64,000 nucleotides of DNA from Toxoplasma gondii ME49 (lineage: Eukaryota > Apicomplexa > Conoidasida > Eucoccidiorida > Sarcocystidae), in contig NC_031478.1 in NCBI RefSeq assembly GCF_000006565.2, positions 417,874 to 481,873 on the forward strand, written 5' to 3'. The notes below the pieces were generated by a model, which worked only from the letters and a program-made list of their open reading frames with translations, did no database searches and was not told where the DNA came from. Each line of letters begins with the position of its first letter. The stretch's first letter is position 1. Both the position numbers and the translations under genes were made by a program. This document shows positions 49,001 to 63,236 of the stretch, piece by piece.

Positions 49001-51570
49001 AACCGTTCTTCTTTTCTTTACCTGCTTCTGATTTCTTTTCTGGGATATCTTTCCGGTCTCGCCTCCACGACATGCGAGAGCCCGAGCGCGCTGAATTCGC
49101 ATTCCGAGAGTTGCGGCACAGGACCGTCGTCTCCTCACCTTCATCCTATGGCTTCTACCCCAGCCTTCGCGCTAGTGTCTCGGTTTTTTTCGTGAGGCAG
49201 GTGCCGGTATTTGCGACAGATTCGTGTCTTTCTTTGCCCTTTTTGCGAGAGACGGCATACAGGCTGTCGGGCGCTCTGTGAGTCTGCAAGCTTTAAAGCA
49301 GAACGTACGTTCTTGTGACGCTAGGAAAGAAACGGCAAGTCTTTGGCCTTGCTCTGGACACGCCGTCTCACCAGGACCGCAGAGAAGAGGGTGGTGGCTT
49401 TCTACACTAACAAAGCTAGCCGAGTGAGCGCCGATTTCACATATCTTTTTATCTCGTTGCGTGCGTGGACGAGGGGTCTCTATCGAGGCGAACCTTCCAG
49501 TCTCTCGTAAAAAAAAGAAGAAACACAAGGGGCGAGGGTGAACGGAGCTTTCTGTCAGAGTGCGTGAACGCACGCTTCGTGCCTGGATTGTGGTTTTGTC
49601 TTCTTTGGTTCGCGGTGAGGAATTGTTGAATTTCAACGGAGCCGCTTCTCTTTTGAAGCAACCGGTGCCGTTCACCGGTGTTCAGTCTCTTTTTTTCTCG
49701 GCTTTCCGGTAGCTGGCCGAAGAGGGAGAAGAGGGTCGTTGTCGGGATAGGTCCCGTGCGCGCGCACCTGCGGGAGTGTGAGAGGGTGTTCTTGCTTCGC
49801 TGTCTCCGTCTGCGAGCCTTTTTCTCTTCGATGCGCAGAAAGGCATCGTTTCTTCTCTTCCTTTCTGAGAGTATTCTTCTAGGAGGAAGATTGTCTTTAC
49901 CCTCGGTGCGAAGAGGATCGTGCTTTTGCTGTGTGTCGCGCGGCCACGCCAGAAGACACCTGGAGGGCGGAGGGATAGCCTGGACGCCCTTCCCGCGTGT
50001 TTTTTCCAGTTTTTCTCGACGTTTTGTCGAAATTCTGCAGAGGAGGGTCTTGCATCACACCTTCTCGTCGGATCGACGCTTCCAGGCTTGGCGAGGGCGG
50101 AAAGACACGGAGGGTGCAGCGGATTTTCCTGCACTCCAGTGAATCTGTGCCCTTAAAACAGCTATGCAGGCTACCCACCTGCTGCCGGACTCGCCGTCGG
50201 GCACCTAGGGGGGACTCCGGTCTTTTTGTGTCTCTCCCCGCGTGTGTTTCTTTTTGGGTACGACTGTTCTCGCAAATTCGTTTTTGCTAGGTAAAGTCTC
50301 CATACCATCGGGAAGGAAAGAAGACTGGGAGAATCCATTCGATTGGGTGTCTTGTGTACCGTGTTTCTTTTGAGTACACGGGCACGGGGATTTTCAGCTC
50401 GCAGCGAGAGGAGGTGGGTGACGTTTTGCGGGAAAAGTTCCCGTCCGGTCTTCTTTCGCGGCACTTTTGTTGCAAATTTCCGAGGAAACCACAGGGATTT
50501 TTCTCTTTCTGTTGGCGCACTTTTGGCTTGCGAGACAGCGAGCTCTCCCGCGACTCTCGGAGACAAAGCTAGGAGGGCACTGCCGTCTTCGAATGTTCGC
50601 TCCAGCTTTTCCACTGAACCTTAGTGGTAGTTCCAAGCCGCGGAATCAGCACCACGCGGCCAAACTTTTTCTCCCATTATTTTTCCCTTGATTCGTCTCC
50701 AATGCACCGAGACAGCGACACGATCGCGCCTGTGTGAAACTATGGTGATCCGCGGGTCCTCTCTGTCTCGGTCCTCACCCGTCCGTGTCCTTTCCCGATC
50801 CCGAGCAAACGGTGATTGGGTTTCCAAAACGGCGCCTCGTGTGTGCTGTCTACTTCACGTGCGTCTTGGGGATTCTTCTTGAGTTGTTTCTTGCCCCACG
50901 CTCTAGGCGCGTGCCTGTCTTTGCAGGACTGCTCGTGTGTCTTCACACGCGAGTTCCGGTTCCACGCGGTCTCTCCTCGTGCCTGTCGTCGCCCAGATTC
51001 TCTCTCCCCCTTTTCACACGTGACCCACTAATTAGGCTTTCCGCAGTGGATTCGGATTTCGTGCATGCGGGTCCTCTTTGCTTCTTCGTCGAAACTTTCG
51101 GTTTTCTTGGGGTTCCGCTGCGCGGTCGCAGCGCGATCCTTCAGGTTTTTCCTTGGCATGCCCCACTCAGGGGGCGAGGTATATCTGAGATTATCTGATT
51201 CTTTTTGTCACCGCGTCGACGTGACAGGTCGCGGATGGTAGTCCAGAGTGCTTCCGTCTGAATCCGGTCGTACGAGGACCTTGCTCCTCTCACTTCCCAA
51301 GTTTCTAGATCGCCGTCGTACGTGTCTTCGACTTTTTTAACATCGGTAGCGACCTCCAGAACGAAGAGGTTGGACAAGGCAGGCTGTTTTCTCGACCCCT
51401 CAGATATGAAACGCGAGGGAGACAGACAACGCAATTGAAAAACCTGGGTCGCGACCCTCGTGGAAGCGGTGTGCAGTTGAGCAGCCTCCCCACTGTGTGT
51501 GTCCCGCGACCTCCCGCGGTCTCCGAGGCGTCGATTTCTTCTCGAGTTCCTCTCCCGTTCTCTCGGGAGA
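46018..51570. other. Long gene-free stretch
   Basis: About 5.5 kb without a supported coding region on either strand; the longest frames are under 210 codons and show no domain or splice logic. The part from about 48400 to 51570 is T-rich on the plus strand and could be promoter plus a long 5' leader, possibly with introns, of the gene at 51571. Confidence 0.4.
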
Positions 51571-54500
51571 ATGGATAAGTTAAATTTGCTGTCCCTACAC
51601 GTGCCGCCCATATACGGCGAGCGCCAGTTTCCCGACGGCGAGGCTCTTGCCAAGCCTTTTGAGTTCCCCTCCACCACCTGGTCTCTCAAGGGAGAGGCGT
51701 CGCAGATTAGCGTCGCTGAGGGCGCTGCCCCGGCTGATGATCCCTCCTCAGACGCTTCCAGTTCCACTCTAGACGCAAAGGTCTTGTCTGTTCAACTTTC
51801 TCCCGCGTGCACCGCCGATACGCAGATGGCTTCTCCGGAGTCGATCGCGGCGCCAGCCCTCGGAGCTGAGTGTGGCGACGGCGCGAGTCTTCTCGCTTCT
51901 CCCCTTCTCCCGCCTCTCTGTTCGGCGTCGGCTGCGCCGCTCGCGTTACCCTCGCCGCTTCCAGCACCCGTAGTAGATCCTGGAGAGCCGCAGGGCGTCG
52001 AGCCACCCGTGGAGGCAGACTGTCGCGTCGGCTCGGCGGCCGCAGTTGCCGCGCCCAGCGCACCCGTCAAGAGCGAGGAGCTCGCGTCTGAGGACGTTCT
52101 CTTGACGGAGAACAAGGGTGAGGCATCAGGAGACGCAGCGTCTGTGCTCGTATGTTGCGCGGTGTCGGACGCTAATTCACAAGAAGAGACGTTCGCGAGT
52201 TCTGAGGCCCAGCCACCTGTGCCCGTCGATGGCGCCGTCACACCCACCACGCGGTTTTCAACGGAGCAAGACGAGGAAGGCGGCGCGGCCGCCGGGGTCG
52301 CCTCTGCGTGCGCCCCCTCTGTCTCCTCGCTCCTCGCGGCCTGTCTCCCGCGTTCCTCAGGCGCGACTTCACTGGACCTGGCGCTGCCACCGGGGGTCGC
52401 CTCGAGTCGGGACCCGCTGCTTTCCTCGTTTCTCGCAGCTGGATCCGAGGAAGCTTTCCTTTCTCGAGAGGCCGTTGCCGCACTCACTGCAAGAGACGCC
52501 TCATCTCTGGTCTCTGACCCTGTCGCTGGCCACGCACTGACTTCGCTCGCACTGCTGCGGGGCGTTAAGGACTCCCTCAGTCCCGCGGCGGCTGAGGCTG
52601 CAGCTTCAGCCCAGAAAGAGCTCCAGCGGCTCTTGGAGCTGCAGCACGAGCAGCAGAGACAGCGCGGTGTCCTCGTGAAGGAGGAGGAGAACGGCGCGGT
52701 GGGGAACTCGTTTCTAGGTGCCCTGGAGGAGGCGATCTGGCGTCAAGAAACTGACGACGCTGCGGCGGCGCCCTTCACAGAGAAAGCCGCAGTGGACAGC
52801 AGACCCGCGGGGAGGGAAGACTCCGCCGGAGGAGGGCCGCGGAATGCAAGAATGAGAGAAAGAAACTCGGGCGCTGGAGGCGGCGAAGATGAGCTCGAGG
52901 AAGACCCCGCCTTAGTTGCCTCTCTGCGAGAACTGTTGGAGACTCTTCCGAGAAAGAAGGAAGGAGACGCGCGCATGCTTCTCCTCGGCGAGAAGCCCTT
53001 CGTGAGACCTTGTAAGTCTTGATGAGCGCGAGCGTCTTCTAACGAAGAGGTGCCTGCACAGGCCGGTCGATACGCAGATTTTATGAAAGTCGAACCACAC
53101 ATATGTAGAGATTGTGTCCACGAGCAAGTGTATCTACGTGGAGATGCCTTTGAACGGGGTAGAAAGCGCGTTCCGTGTGAGAGGAGAGGTCCAGGTATTT
53201 CGATAGTAGTGTCTGCGCCTTCTGTGCACGGCTGCTACAGATGCCCGGCAAATCGTGGAGATGTGGAAGATTCACTTGGGCGAGACCGGCCGAACGACAC
53301 TGAAGAAGGAGATCAGCGAGCGGACGCAGGCGGACGCGACGCTGAAGCGCCGGGTGTTATGCATTGCGAAGCTTAAGATGGCGACGCTTGAAGAGCTGGT
53401 TCAGATTGCAGAAATCACTGGCCTTCTGGAGCGTACACTGCAGATTGCCAACAAGTACGAAGCCGAGAGACAGGCGGCGCCCGTGAGTCGGCAGAATGTT
53501 TCGCGTCGGGCCCTGTCCCTCGTGTGCTCACGCGGGGCGAGTGCGCCGGGGCCGCAGGCCGCGCCTGCCTCAGCGGCCTCGCAAAATTTTCTGAGTCTCG
53601 CGAGTCGTCGGGACTCCCCTGTGCGGAGTCTGGGGTCCCTCTCCCCTTCGCTTATCTTTGATCCGTCGCTGCTCTCCGCTTGCCCTTCCTTCCCGAACCC
53701 CGGAGTCTCTTCCTGTTTCTCCACCAGTGCGAGTTCGCGCCGCTCGCCCTCGCCGGGTCCCGCGACCGCGGGCAGCGCGGCGCCTCCAAGTGGCCGCGAG
53801 GAGACAAAGGAGAGCGCGGAGCTGGCGCGACTGCTTTCCTCGGCGTCTGTGAATCTCTGCGACCCCACGGCCGGGCCTCTGCAGTGGCCCAAGGGCGAGG
53901 GCCTGCTCCTTGGCGATGCCCTGACGAATCCGCTCAAGGCCGGGAGTGGAGACAGCAGCGGCGGCTTGTCGGCGTCTTCGGCGCTCTTCGATTTGGGCGA
54001 CTCCGAGTTGTCAGCAGCGGACGCGACCGCCGCAGCTGCAAACCTCTTGTCGATCATTACGCAGCAGCAGGCGCGGTCGCGCCCAGCTAGCGATGGCAGT
54101 CGTGTGGACCCGGCGCTGGCCGGCGTCGGGACCTCGGCGACCGAGGAGCTGCTCCTTGCGGCGTTCGGCGGCGACGAGGCTGCGGCGGCGGTCGTCGCGG
54201 CTCTTGCGTCGGGCGGGGCGGCAGAGCCTCAGCTCCCGGAGACACCCGCCTTGGAGCCTGCCGCGGGATTCGCGAGGAAGAGCAGAAAGCGTTCGCGGAA
54301 ACGCAAGGGCAGTGGAGGGGCGCAGGCGACTGCGGGTGGAGAGAGCGGCGGCAGCGGGTCCTCGAAGCGCGTGCTGGTGGGGCCCGACATGGGAGCGGCG
54401 CTTGGCGAAGAAGACGCGAAGGCGCATGTGGAGGAGGCTGTCGAATACGCGGCTTTAGGAACCGAGCAAGGGACGGGTGCGCAAGCTGCCCTCTGTCAGG

Positions 54501-56108
54501 TGGAGCAGGAAGAGACAGGCGAGAGAGGAGCGGGCGCTCCGAGTTCGCCGCTTCTCACGTTGCTGGAGAAGTCTCTGGGGGGCTGTAGAGAGCAGAGCAA
54601 TCGGGGGAACAACCTGGCGCTCTCACCCCTCCCGGAGGCGAAGAAAGATGAGGTGGACTTGGAGAGACAGGAGAAAGGGGAGATTATGCTGACGGTCGAG
54701 GCGAGTGTGTCGTCGCCAGATCTCTTCTCTGCATGTGCGAAAACCACATCGGAAGCCGCGGAGTTTCTTTTCGACGAGGAGGACGGCGCGGGGTGCGAGC
54801 GGCGAAAGACCGGCCTGATTGACTCCGAGCGGAGCGGTGCGCAGGCGAGCGACTCTGTGGCCACTCGTGCGCCCGCGGAACCCAAAGAAGACGGAAGAGA
54901 CACTCTCACTCACGCGGTCACGACTTCGGCGGGATCCGCTCATGACAGCTTAAGAAGTTTCCTCGTCGCCACGACGCGAGACAGCGACGCGGACAGTCGA
55001 AGCACGACGAGCAGCCGATGTTTTGGGCTTGGAGCCTCAGGAGCCGGTGCGGCGTCGGAGGTGCGTTGCCGGGGCGAGGAAGCTGGATCTGAGGGCCGGT
55101 GTCCTCACGGTGAGCCGCTTGCCACGCTTCGGGCGTCCGAAGGTCCAGCCGGCGAGGCAACAGGCGCTGGAGGTGCCAGTTCTCGTGCATCGAGCGAAAG
55201 TTTCTCCCGCGAGGAGACAGGCGAAGGCTGCGGCCTCCGGGCGGTTGTGGGGTGTGCTCTGAGGCGCGTCGCCGGTGCAACGGACCTCAGCAGCCAAGAC
55301 ATTATCACAGATCCCTTCGCAGAAGCGTGCGCGCGGGAGGCCCATGACCTCCTCGACCGCGCGACGCGAGCTAATCTCGTGCTTGGCATCACGTAAGTCA
55401 AGAAAAAGAATGGTCGTTTTGTATTATGTACTGAAAAATGGCCTGCCATGGAATCCACTCGAATCATGAACGGTTGAACGAACCTACGAGTTCTGAGCGC
55501 TAGAGGCTCAAATTCTAGTCTTAGGTCTCGCAAGTCTTGGAGAAAGTGCAGAGAGGAGTGGAAACCACGGGCGGAGTGCAAGGTGCTTCAGGCGCGTTTC
55601 GCTTTTTAGAGAATGCGTGCGCGTGGCAAGAACTCGCGGTTGTCTTTTCCAGTTGATAGGCACAAGGTTTTGAATGATTTGTGCTTCAGACCGAGCTCCG
55701 GCGGTGAAGACTTGGTCACGGGAGGCACCCGAGTCTGTAGAAAAAGAAGTCGGGAGGACGGCGACTTGGATCTGCGCCCGACGCTCCAGATTCTGAGCAC
55801 GGTCTGCGTCATGTACCTCAAAGAGGTAGGTCGAGGACTGACAGTTCTCGCACTAGAAAACGCAGTCGATGGTGCACCAAGGGAATCGCTATGCAAAAAA
55901 CCATCTCCCGTCGAGGTTTGTTGAGCGTCGTTGTATGGATGTAGACATACATGCGTCTATATTTATGTTCACAAGACTGTTGGAGATGAGGAAGTCTCAG
56001 ATGTTTGTGAGACAGTCTTTTTCGTTTCCGTTCTCAGTCGGTTCGTTCTGTTTGTTCCGTGTTTTTGCAGAACCTGCGTTTCCTGACGACCGAGGCGGAG
56101 GAGCTGCG
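51571..56108 (+). CDS. Large low-complexity, probably nuclear protein of unknown family (4 exons resolved, 3' end open)
   Basis: Exons are 51571-53011, 53241-55392, 55690-55825 and 56071-56108; strong donors (T|GTAAGT, AC|GTAAGT, GAG|GTAGGT) and phases agree. The start is the first ATG (MDKLNLLSLHVPPIYG). Most of the protein is Ala/Ser/Glu-rich. The ordered-looking part straddles the first junction: SLRELLETLPRKKEGD, then RQIVEMWKIHLGETGRTTL, IAKLKMATLEELVQIAE and LLERTLQIANKYEAER. The stretch ending in WK faintly recalls the last helix of TFIIS N-terminal (LW) domains, but this is weak. A basic cluster KSRKRSRKRKG near residue 830 looks like a nuclear signal. The C-terminal exons read LRPTLQILSTVCVMYLKE and NLRFLTTEAEEL. 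The end is unresolved: candidate last exons begin near 56181 and 57258, both phase-compatible. Confidence 0.62.
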
Positions 56109-59077
56109 GTGAAGCGGGTGTTCTCGCATCTTTTTTCTCTCTTCTTGGCATTTACCGTTTTCCAAAGAGGAGACGGCCAAGAGTCTGCGCGTGCTCTGTT
56201 TTCTGAAAGTATTGGCGGCTGCGTGTCTCGCACTCTGTGCCGGATGCGGTTCTGAGGTTCGACTGTCTCGACAGAGGCGTTCCCCCCGAGGGGAATGCGT
56301 GCGCTTTGCATTTGTGTGGACAAGCGTCACATGTATCTCTTTTCCTCTCAACAAATGTTGGTGTCGCTTGTCGGCCGGTGACGTGCATCGTGTGCAGCAG
56401 GGGACAAGCGCTCGGTGAAGTTTTTACCAGCAGCGGAACCCGCTGAAAAGACGGTGCATGCACGCAAAGGGATGTAGCCTGGCATGAATAAATGTGTGTA
56501 TATGTGCGTGACATATATCTATCAGTTCATGGATTGCATCCCGCTCGCATCGGGGCGGGCGTTCTGGGGATCGAGCGTGCCATTTTTTTGAGTAGAGACG
56601 CCGTGTGCGTTCTTTGCGGCGCGTCCCAGACACTCCATCGGGATGCGGGGCAACGACGTCGACCCCGGGTATTCTCTGCATTCCCACGAGTGGGGTGGCG
56701 TTTCCGTGTTTTTCGTGGACGCGCGTGAGACTGTGGGAAAAACCAGAGAGTACATTTCTCTCCCTTCGTGTAATTTTTTGATTCGTCTTCATACCCCAGG
56801 AGAAAGCGCCCTCGATTCCGATTCTCAGACACAGCTGTTGCACGTGCGCACCCAGTGAGCTGCATGTGATGGTCAGCGCCGTCCTCGTTTCTTGTTCTCG
56901 CCGTGCATGTCAAAACGAGGGCGAACTTTTCACCACATCGCGAAAAGTGAAGCAACTGATTGGTGTAGATCCCTGTGTAGATGCATACACCTTTTTGAAT
57001 AGAAGATGCATGTCAACTGTCGAAAAGCGTTATTTTAAAGAGCCAGTGGGCTCGTGTACACCCTGGCGCTCGCCTGCGGCGCCTTCGCTGTGCTCTCGAC
57101 TTCTCGCTTCAGGAAGCTCAGCCGCACAGCACATGCGATTACGTGTCGGTTTTTTATGTGCGAATGTCTGCATGTGTAAGGGAGGCAAACTCACTCCCGT
57201 TGTCCCTTGGTGTGCTTTTTAATAGTGATTCTTGTCGCTTTCTTTTTAGCTGTCCCACTTGTCACGAAAGTTGTTCAAGAAATGTAACGCTCATGGTGAG
57301 GCTTCGCAAATTCGTCTTCTAACCGGGCGACACAGTCGTCCATAACGCATTTCTTTTACCCCGTTCGCCAGACACAGGGATCGCTTGGCATGGAATGCTA
57401 GTCCCTCCAGTCACACGATCTCCATTCTTCTCAGGAGAATGGTCTCTACGCCTTTCACCTACCTTTACGTACAGCCACAAACAGAGACATCATAATGCGT
57501 AGGATTCTGAGTATGAGTCCAGTTACGAGATGCAGACAACGAAGTTGTTTACGTTCTGCTGTACACCGCCATCCCGCGAGACTGTTTAGGGCGGCGAAAA
57601 GTGTTGGATCTCAAGTTTCTACGACGTGAACAAAGAAGACACAGCGGCGGATGAACAAGTCTTTTAATTAACCATGCTGACTGTAGTCTTGACAACGCTG
57701 CTGGTGCTTGAGACTTTTGAGACACCCTTCGTTGGACTGCCGTCATGTACGTTGTTCCTGGGGAGTACAGTATAGCAGAGTAAAGGCACAGCAGCACCAT
57801 TTCGCGTGGTAATCGAAATCGTTTATTTGTATGTATAACGTGTATGCTTTCGGCATTTTGAATTTGCAAGATGGAGTGGTCATAGAATGGTTAAAACCAA
57901 TCTCGGGCGATCGTCGGCGTGCAGGACCCGTTCCATTCTACTTTTTAAGAGTTGCGTTGCAACTTCAATCGGTGATGATCACATCAACAGCTCCAAAGAG
58001 CACTTGACGGTCGTCCTGAGACTCTGAACGCAGTCTGCAATGTCGAGCTGGTCTAAGAGCGAATCCTCGTTACTCAAGCTGCGGCTGTTTATTTAAAGAT
58101 TAAACGCAACTACACGTAGTAATGCCCCGAGCTAGAGAGTCGTCGTCCGAGATCAACAGGAGCCTTGCCGAGAGTGACAACCGTAGAACAGGGACAAGAG
58201 TGGACACGATTCCGCGCGGGTCCCTGTAGGAAACACTGCAGCAGCAATAGCTTTAGGTTTGACAGAAGGAAATGCATAAACAAAGAGAGAGGAAGTATGG
58301 CAGTCGTTTCGTCACAGCCGCGTTGGCTCTCCTGCAAATCTCCTTCCAAATTCGAAACACTTTACAGCCTGGCAGGACAGTGACCTTTGGGCATTCCGAT
58401 GTTTCCCCAGAAAGGTTGACTCGGCGGCGAAGGTCCCCCCTTCTCCCTTTTCTGTCACCTATTTGAAACGGCTCTCTGATTCCTAAGATACTCTTTCTAC
58501 GCTTTTGGAGTTTAACTCCTCTTTCAACGGAACAAAAAAAGACAACGAGGAAATTTGCAGGGACAGGCGCGAGGCGAAAAATGGTTCTCCCTAAGGCCAT
58601 TAATTCAGTCTTCTCACTGCCGTAGTGATTTTGGCTTCTTTGGGCACAAACTGAAAGACCCTCGAAGAAGTCCCAAAAAAGACCCGTTTGCCAAGTGGAG
58701 GAATAACACCTTGTGGCGAGATCCTGCTCAAAGGACGGTCCATAGAGGTTAGCCGACTTAAGTCGCTCTGCCATCATACCAGTTTCAAATTGTATTTCAT
58801 ATTAGAGGGAAATAAAATCTTCTTCCCGTATGTAGAGAAAAAAGTCGGGGACACTCCATTCTTGTGAGACCTCGCGGAACGAACGCACCTCGCGTTGCTT
58901 TTGGTGCATGCACGTTTCAATCATCATCCTCAACACTGTCGAAATTATCGATATACACTTTGTTTACGGATTCCCTTTAGCGGCCTTGGAACTTCCTTTT
59001 TCAAACGGACGTTGCCTCCTTCTTTTGCATTCCCGGTAGTCCCCGTTCCTTGTACCTCGGTTTCGGTTCATTAGTTC
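56109..59077. other. 3' region of the preceding gene and intergenic DNA
   Basis: It contains the two candidate terminal exons described for the gene ending near 56108. The second, after a TTTCTTTTTAG acceptor at 57257, would read CPTCHESC. Beyond about 57330 I see no supported gene. Confidence 0.4.
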
Positions 59078-60522
59078 ATGAACGGGATGGAATCGTCCTT
59101 GAGAAAGGACCAAGTTCTTCGGAACCTCTGGGGGAATCAGGATGTTGACCAGATGACTCTACAGATCACTCCGTACATAGCGGAGGAGTTGGTTGAGCGC
59201 CTCAAAGCGGTCCATCTAGAAGACATCGGCTCCTCAGAGTAAGAAAGAAGACATCCGATAGAATTCGCTGCAAAAACCCCAAGTTCGAACTCGACACGCG
59301 CTTTGATTGTGCAGCACGTTTATGCTAAAGCGCATCACTTTTGCATGTTCAAAGTGCGTTGTTGTCGTCTGCTTCCCGGCTAAGCGGCAATGTCAGAGTA
59401 CGCTTCGACATAAAAGAATATCTGTATTTAATCGCCAGAGTTCACGCGTAGCGTTCACCCGGCGTTCCTTGTTCAAACGTTGCACATCAGATACACACAC
59501 AAGCAATTTTGATTTCCGAGATCTTCAACGAAGCAGGCCAGGTACAGTTTTGTTACCCGGAGGTTAGAACATCCAAAAGTGGTGTTCGTCTTCGACCGCG
59601 GCGGAGACTGTCTGTCGAGGCGCGGTCAAAGCTAGACGACTGCCTCCAGCGCGTGTCTAACTCAGGGTGCAGTTACAGAGAAATCACTGAAAAAACACTT
59701 TTTCTACAAATTCCTCAGGGTGGTACAGCAGCGGCTGTACTCGCCGCCTCGAGAAACTCTCCATGCTGAGAAAATCTGCAGTTTTCAAAGCGGCAACATC
59801 ACACAAAAGAATATCACGTTACAGAATGCCGAAAAATTTAGCTGTCGAGAAGGCGGAGACATGGTTGGTACCTTTGCCTCTATTTATGTCGCTACTAAAG
59901 AGCAACCAAGTGTGGTTCCACGATCCTATAGGCTTCTTCCATTGGAGGATTACAAGTTCCTGTGGACTTGCTTCTGCTACAACGGCCCAGCCCGTTTCCC
60001 GCATCACCTCCATCATGTCTTTTCTGGACTGAAACACCTCTCGCTGCCATTACACCATCATTTTTTGTCGCTACACAGTTGAAGACATATCTCTGTGGAT
60101 GTTAGCTTTGCCGAAGTGAAGTGGACTGTCTTGCTGTTTTCTCGCTAGCTGGGCTCTTGGCATTGTTTTGCCTGCGACACGTCCTGCCGACAAGTGGGAA
60201 GCATGGGCAATGCAAAAGTCCTGCAAAAATGAGGATTTGAACACGCAGAAGTCCAGAAATTGAAGGGATGAACACTTGTCTTCTGCGTGCGTCTATTATT
60301 GAGGTTAAGAAGTTAATTCTCGATTCCTGGACGTTTACGCAATCCGTCTGTAATTCTCTCAGATGGTACACTCACCACCAAGTTGTGCAGCAGCTGAATC
60401 TGCACGCCCATCAACAAGCTAGTGCTGCAACCGACGAGTTTATCATGGATACGATAGTTACAAAGGACAAAGTAAGTTAACAGCGATAAACACTTCCATT
60501 CAAATACATGAAACCACTTGTA

Positions 60523-60560
<38 letters not shown>

Positions 60561-63196
60561 TACAACAGCGTTATTTAAGAAGGTACACCACCGGGTGCGA
60601 GCAACCAAAAATGCCGCAAAGCATGAGAGAAGAGAAGGAAAAGCGTTTGGTAACTTCTTCTTAGGTTTTCACCGGTATCGAATGTATCAGAGCTAAATGT
60701 GAACCTTCCTCAACGCTTGCTTCACTCGTGAGAAACAACCGACCACAAGCGAATGGTCGCTCTCGTATTCGGCGCCGGTCGTCGTCGGAACAAGTCACAC
60801 ATCAGTTGAGATCGGTGGATAGGCAACGTACTTGATCTTTTTTATAAATAATGTGTTCTGTCTCAGATTAACTGAAGCCTTACGGAATTAGCCTTCATTA
60901 CATAAACTAACTGAATAATGAAAGCGACGAATATTCTGTTTTCATTCCCCGTGGTACTCACAGACAACGAAAGGCAAAAGGAGCACACAAACCGTAACAT
61001 ATCAAAACCGAGACGTGGAAGCTAGCAAGATGGTTCTGAAGTATATCCAAAAGCCACACCGCCTGGATGTTTGGTGTAGTTGTATTTCCACTTGCTATAG
61101 CCACTGCCTTCCTCGGACATGTACTATTATGGGGAGAGTGATACCTGTAATTATTTTCAGTACACAGGCCCCCGCAAGAGAGAATCCAAAACTTGCATGT
61201 GCATATTTGATGTGGTGTCTAGGGAACTTCAGCATTGTCTGCGTTTTGTCTCTGCCACTTAATATGCCTGCAGGTCTCGGTCCTTATCGAAGAACTCATT
61301 CACATCGAGCTATGGAAAGAAAAACTCTTTCCCTTGCTGAAAGGGCACCTGGCAACACTGCCGTCAATCCTGAGTTACATTCCGGTATCCTGCTTTCGTG
61401 AAAGCATCATTTGCGGCGCCTGCACTACCACACAGACCGGAGAGCGAAGCGTCACTGTTCCTTGACGGTGGTGCCTTTAATAATCCTAGAACAACCTCTC
61501 TTGCAGCTTCACCTTCGCTTGAATCCTTGTAATGTGCGAGCCAAGTTGCAGAGCGTTGAAAACGTGTGCAGGTCACTTGCTTCGTCAACATGAGGTTGAT
61601 AATCCTTCTTTTCTGAGGTCGCAGAAAACCGGGCAGACGGCGAAAAAGTAGGGCGCTGTTCTGTCTCTTCTCAGATCTACCATGAAGCTCTCCTAGTCAA
61701 CTTGTTGGAAGTTCTGCTCTATCACAAGACTGCTGCACAGGCGGCCGATGCTCACCTCGTCGACCTTGTCGATTATATCAACCGACAAGTTGTGTACCTG
61801 TTGAGCAGGCAAGAGAACCCCGTTCATACAAAAAGATATGTAGATCTGTATAAAGAGACAAAGACTGTATACTCGAAGACGTTGTGGTATATTGGGATAT
61901 ACCGCGACTCTTTCAGTTTATAGAAGCATCCCGCGTTGCTACATATGCCAACAGCTGAACAAATCAGATCTCGAGGGATTAACCAGTTTTCGAAGAAATC
62001 TCAGGATAACTTGCAATGCACTGCGGAAACGCAGACTTTCACGAATTCCTACAACTGTGGAAGTACACGCCTCTGAGTGTGCACACGTTTAGGCACTCGT
62101 TGGGATCCTGCTCGGGGTATGTACAGAAAACGCGGAGTCATCCTGTCACAGAGAAGATTTTCCCCAGTCTCTCCATAAAGAGGCGAAAGGAAGGCGCCTG
62201 TTAAAAGGATCTGTTGTTGTGCTTGTCTCTCTACACTCGTCTTCTCTTCACAGAGACATCACGCAACTTTCCAGTCCGTTGCCGAGTGTCGACAAAGGCG
62301 CCCAGGCGCTGCCGTCTGATGAAGAAGAGCTCGACCGCCAGGCAAAGGACCATCAGTTCAAAATCTGCATGACTTGCCTGTCCATTCTTCGATTCCTGAC
62401 GGATCACCGCGACGGCCTCCCGGTCACAGTCACGACCCGCCTTTTAGACCAACATGGTAAGGAGGGAGGCGCAAAGAGACAAGAATCTGTTCTTGCCGTC
62501 GTTTCTCGCCGCATTGAGGCAGACTGTTTGCGCCTGCGTAGAAGCTGGAGCCTCTAAAACGGTTGCTGCGCTGTGTGCGTAAAGCGCACCCGGTCACGCG
62601 GAAACTGGGAAGAAAGAAGATACCGCAGCAAGAGGAAACTGGAAAGCTCTGCTCGCGTGTCTCACTTTCTCTTTGAAAGTCAACTCTCTACTTCGCACTG
62701 TGTACCCCGTGATCCTCGCCTTCTTTTCGACGAAACAAAGAGAGGCTTTTCCATGCGCAAGAGGCCTGTGCTCTTTCAAGCGGATCCCGCGTTCTGCGTG
62801 GACAGGGCGCAGGGTGCCTCTGCTCGCAAGGTGCTTCCACGAGAAGGCGCAGGACCCTCCAACTCTGCAAGCAGCCTGCGTTTTTCCGTGGTTCTTTTGG
62901 ACAACAAGGTTATGGTTCTTTTTCTCTCTCGCCTTCTCGTTGCTCGCAGACATCCTCCTATCTCTCGTGTCTCTAATGGAACGAAAGCCGTGGTACAGGA
63001 CGCGTCCAAACGGAGAGAGAGAGTTCTTCGAGGACCAGCAGTAAGTCTCGAATCCACTTCTACACCCAAGTCCCGGTGAGGTCACTTTCAGACAACGCTG
63101 CCTGTTGGGCTGCGTGACATGAGTCGAAGAGAAAGAGACACAGTTGATACTTTCGTACACACAAATGCGTGTGCATGTCCATGTACATACGAATAC

Positions 63197-63236
<40 letters not shown>

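Noticed and set aside
53401..54057. 218-codon minus-strand frame
   Set aside because: Antisense to the large second exon of the 51.6-kb gene, with no independent support.
57258..57321. Short Cys-rich reading as a stand-alone gene
   Set aside because: Too short and without its own start; kept only as a candidate last exon of the upstream gene.
59509..60082. Plus-strand frames between ZMYND10 exons 1 and 2
   Set aside because: Exon 1 (phase 2) joins directly to 60363 in phase and matches the family order; these frames have no counterpart in ZMYND10 and lie in the intron.
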